A DNA stretch of 7,604 nucleotides from Acetatifactor sp. Lineage in GTDB: Bacteria > Bacillota > Clostridia > Lachnospirales > Lachnospiraceae. Below are positions 5,374-7,604 of the stretch, piece by piece. Made by a program: the position numbers and the translations under genes. Below the pieces are notes generated by a model, which saw only the letters and a list, made by a program, of their open reading frames with translations, made no database searches and had not been told where the DNA came from. The stretch lies in the NCBI GenBank assembly GCA_024699575.1, contig JAILPF010000202.1, positions 1 to 7,604 of the forward strand, read 5' to 3'. How positions within the stretch are numbered: the stretch's first letter is position 1; each line of letters starts with the position of its first letter.

Positions 5374-6279
5374 TATCTGAGTTTTATACTTCTCCAATTC
5401 CTGAACATACAATTCACCGAAATCACTCAACAGATGCTTTTTCTTCACGATATATCCAATGGTGAGTGGGTCCTCCTCTTTCAGTTTGATTGACACAAAA
5501 ACATCTTTCAGCGCATTACTGTCTATCATCATTCCCGTTCCAATGGCGAAACCATTTAACATGGTTATGATTTCACAGGAGGTTGCCCTGTCATTAGACC
5601 GGATAATTTTCTGAAACTCATAGCCTGACAAAGCTTCCTCCGACAAATAAAACTCGGTAGCATTCGTCTGATCAAATGTCACGCAAGGGTATTCCTTTAA
5701 CTCTTCCACAGACAATTCTTTTTTGTGCGCCAAGGGATGGGACTTACTCAGATAAGCGTATGTATCACAGACCATCAAGGGATGAAAATCCAGTTCGTAC
5801 TCCCGAAACAGCTTGTTGATAATGTTTTTGTTGCCACCCGTGTATGCGAGAACACCAATCTCACTCTTGTAGTCTCTGACATTCTGTAGCACCTTATCTG
5901 TTCTGGTCTCCTGTATCAGATAGGAAAAGGAACCGGCATTTCTTTTCTCAACCGCATTCACAAAGGCATGAATTGCAAAAACATAATGTTGTGTCGAGAT
6001 GGTATAGTAATCTTTTCCATCCCCGGCATTTAAATATTTGTGTTCCACAAGCTCATATTGACTTACCGCCTGCTTTGCAAAGCCAAGAAATTCGTTGCCT
6101 TCCTCGGTCAGTTTGATTCCTTTATTGGTTCGGTCAAAAATTCTGATACCCAGTTCTTCTTCCAGATCCCTGATTGTCGCAGACAATGCCGGCTGAGAGA
6201 CATATAGTTTCCCGGATGCCTCACGCATGGAGACTGAAGTCGATATGGCAACTACATATTTTAACTGTAAAATCGTCAT
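5371..6279 (-). CDS. LysR-family transcriptional regulator
   Basis: This 302-aa protein has typical LysR length. Residues 1-60 are the winged helix-turn-helix: LQLKYVVAISTSVSMREASGK-like helices lead to the recognition segment SQPALSATIRDLEEELG (28-44), then FDRTNKGIKLTEEG (48-61). A linker helix leads to the two-lobed effector-binding domain (about 90-295). These proteins bind DNA as tetramers and respond to a small-molecule coinducer, but nothing here identifies the ligand. The ATG at 6279 has AAAGGAGA about 9 nt upstream. It starts 52 bp after the ABC ATPase gene in the same direction with no terminator between, so it may be the last gene of that operon. LysR genes more often diverge from their targets. 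It converges on thiT, so it does not share a promoter region with it. Confidence 0.93.
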   Translation of the reverse strand: MTILQLKYVVAISTSVSMREASGKLYVSQPALSATIRDLEEELGIRIFDRTNKGIKLTEEGNEFLGFAKQAVSQYELVEHKYLNAGDGKDYYTISTQHYVFAIHAFVNAVEKRNAGSFSYLIQETRTDKVLQNVRDYKSEIGVLAYTGGNKNIINKLFREYELDFHPLMVCDTYAYLSKSHPLAHKKELSVEELKEYPCVTFDQTNATEFYLSEEALSGYEFQKIIRSNDRATSCEIITMLNGFAIGTGMMIDSNALKDVFVSIKLKEEDPLTIGYIVKKKHLLSDFGELYVQELEKYKTQI

Positions 6280-6331
6280 CTGCTAATCTCTCCTTTATGT
6301 GAAAGTACAATTCTTTTGCAGAACTGATTTG

Positions 6332-7090
6332 TCACGTGAATACATATTGGTGGGAGCCGTCGATGTCCACCTCACTGATTTCACACTTGAATACTTTTCT
6401 GATGATGTCGCTTTGCATGCACTCCTTCACCGTCCCGGTTCCCATTATTTTTCTGTCATCCATGACAACTATGTTGTCCGAAATCTGCAAAGTCTGGCCT
6501 AAATCGTGCAAGACCAGAATAATTGTTTTCCCTCTTGCTTTCAGCTTTTTCATCAGCTGATACATTTCCCTCTGCGCCGGGAAATCCAGATAATTCATTG
6601 GTTCGTCCATCACCATGTACCGACTGTTCTGGGCCAATTGCATCGCCAGATAAACTCGTTGCTGCAATCCGCCGGACAATTCGCTGACCAACTGATTCCT
6701 ATAGTCATACAGTGATACAAATTCCAGTGCATCATAAACTGCCTTTTCATCTTCCTCGCTCATTTTTCTGGAAAATCCCATATAAGGGAATCTGCCATGC
6801 TCCACAAGCCCTTTCACTGAAATACTCGGTGAATTTTCTCTGAGCTGTGGGAGAAAAGACAGGCGTTTTGCCCTTTCTTTATACGAAAGTTCCAGAAAGG
6901 ATTGCCCCTCCAGCAGAATTTGACCGGAAACCACTTTACTGATACCGTTTAACGTCTGCAAGAGCGTTGTCTTACCACATCCATTTGGCCCGATGATGGA
7001 AGTGATTTTTCCTGTTTCGAATTCCACTGATATATTCTTTAAAATTGACGTTTTTCCAACATTGATATCCACATTCTTAAATTCAAGCAT
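6332..7090 (-). CDS. FecE-type ABC transporter ATP-binding protein
   Basis: This 252-aa cytoplasmic ATPase powers a FecCD-type importer (iron-siderophore, heme or corrinoid class). It has Walker A GPNGCGKTT (34-42), Q-loop PQ (81-82), signature LSGGLQQR (138-145), Walker B MVMDEP (159-164), D-loop NYLD (166-169) and the switch His at 195. The signature has Leu where most family members have Gln (LSGGQ). The ATG at 7090 fits the family's usual MLEFKN-type beginning and has AAAGGAGG (7109-7102) 11 nt upstream; an in-frame extension to 7141 lies inside the permease gene and is rejected. The start overlaps the permease stop by 8 bp (ATGCTTGA), indicating translational coupling. Confidence 0.95.
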   Translation of the reverse strand: MLEFKNVDINVGKTSILKNISVEFETGKITSIIGPNGCGKTTLLQTLNGISKVVSGQILLEGQSFLELSYKERAKRLSFLPQLRENSPSISVKGLVEHGRFPYMGFSRKMSEEDEKAVYDALEFVSLYDYRNQLVSELSGGLQQRVYLAMQLAQNSRYMVMDEPMNYLDFPAQREMYQLMKKLKARGKTIILVLHDLGQTLQISDNIVVMDDRKIMGTGTVKECMQSDIIRKVFKCEISEVDIDGSHQYVFT

Positions 7091-7604
7091 TGACTCTTCG
7101 CCCTCCTTTGCGCATGAGAAGATAAAGGAAGAAGGGGCCACCCGTCAGGGAAAGGATAATTCCGACCGGCAATTCAAAGGGAGAAAAGACTGTTCTACTG
7201 ATGAGATCGGAGACCAACACCAGGATAGCCCCCAAAAGAGCGGATGCCGGGATCAACACTCTGGCATCATGCCCGAACAAATACCTGCAAATATGGGGGA
7301 CGATTAATCCGACAAAGCCAACCAGTCCCGCAAAGCTCACTACAAATCCCGCAAGAGCGCTGGCAATCACCACAAAGATAAATCGGAATAAATGGACCGG
7401 AAGCCCTACCGCATTTGCCACACCATCTCCAAGTGCCAGGATGTTTAGAGCTTTCGCAATAACCGTTGCCACCAAAACGCCAACCACAATCCCGACCGCC
7501 GGATATTTTATCGCCTTCATCGTAACCCCCGCCAGGGAGCCAATCAGAAATTGTGTCGCATTTACACTGACATCCGTATCCAAAATCTTAATCATATTCA
7601 TTCC
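7083..7604 (-). CDS. FecCD/BtuC-type ABC transporter permease, C-terminal part (5' end off window)
   Basis: The 174 visible codons cover roughly the second half of a FecCD permease, which is normally about 330 aa. The frame stays open to the window edge; the Met at 7601 is internal, so no start is assigned. Counting from that Met, family landmarks are QFLIGSLAG (17-25), LGDGVANAVG (57-66), GFVGLIVPHICRYLFG (95-110), which holds the cytoplasmic ATPase-coupling loop, and LPVGIILSLTGGPFFLYLL (144-162). About five hydrophobic segments are visible. The product forms the membrane channel with the ATPase encoded immediately downstream. A substrate-binding lipoprotein would be expected upstream, outside the window. 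No substrate can be read from the permease alone. Confidence 0.94.
   Translation of the reverse strand, partial: GMNMIKILDTDVSVNATQFLIGSLAGVTMKAIKYPAVGIVVGVLVATVIAKALNILALGDGVANAVGLPVHLFRFIFVVIASALAGFVVSFAGLVGFVGLIVPHICRYLFGHDARVLIPASALLGAILVLVSDLISRTVFSPFELPVGIILSLTGGPFFLYLLMRKGGRRVNA

Noticed and set aside
5067..5426. 119-codon minus-strand frame across the end of thiT and the terminator
   Set aside because: It overlaps thiT and the terminator hairpin, and its translation has no protein-like pattern or family match.
6280..6331. Promoter for the LysR gene in the 52-bp gap
   Set aside because: No -35/-10 pair with acceptable match and spacing was found; only the ribosome binding site is clear.

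Overview
The window reads as chromosomal core DNA from an anaerobic, low-to-moderate-GC Firmicute, most likely a Lachnospiraceae-type Clostridium relative. This rests on protein style (clostridial GreA, an MraY-like enzyme with a PLHDH motif, an ECF-type ThiT, FecCD/FecE transport genes), strong AGGAGG-type ribosome binding sites and compact operons. No tRNA, rRNA, CRISPR array, IS element or phage gene was seen. No genus is claimed.

Left part, minus strand (about 1-1650): an MraY-like glycolipid-precursor transferase is followed after 24 bp by a GreA-type transcription elongation factor. A predicted promoter for the pair lies inside a 36-bp imperfect palindrome. A further gene may begin at position 12 and run off the left edge.

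Centre, minus strand (1652-4315): one large gene encodes an EF-G/Tet(M)-like translational GTPase fused to a C-terminal NYN nuclease domain closely resembling YacP/Rae1, the ribosome-associated A-site mRNA endonuclease of Bacillus. This joins a factor that should dock in the ribosomal A site to an enzyme known to cut mRNA there, and it is the most interesting object in the window. The domain IV loop lacks the Tet(M) SPV-type tip, so a simple tetracycline-resistance label looks wrong.

Intergenic 4316-4625: divergent promoters lie back to back, with both -35 boxes inside an 11-bp inverted repeat. On the plus strand a TPP riboswitch is followed by an intrinsic terminator whose right arm is the Shine-Dalgarno sequence of thiT. 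A competing antiterminator pairing with the 3' strand of the aptamer can be drawn. thiT (4626-5291, plus) encodes the thiamine-binding S component of an ECF transporter.

Right part, minus strand (5371-7604): a FecCD-type permease (5' end off the window), its FecE-type ATPase (overlapping by 8 bp) and a LysR-family regulator form an apparent operon. It converges on thiT at a shared 10-bp-stem terminator. The substrate is not shown by the sequence; iron-siderophore, heme or corrinoid are the family options.
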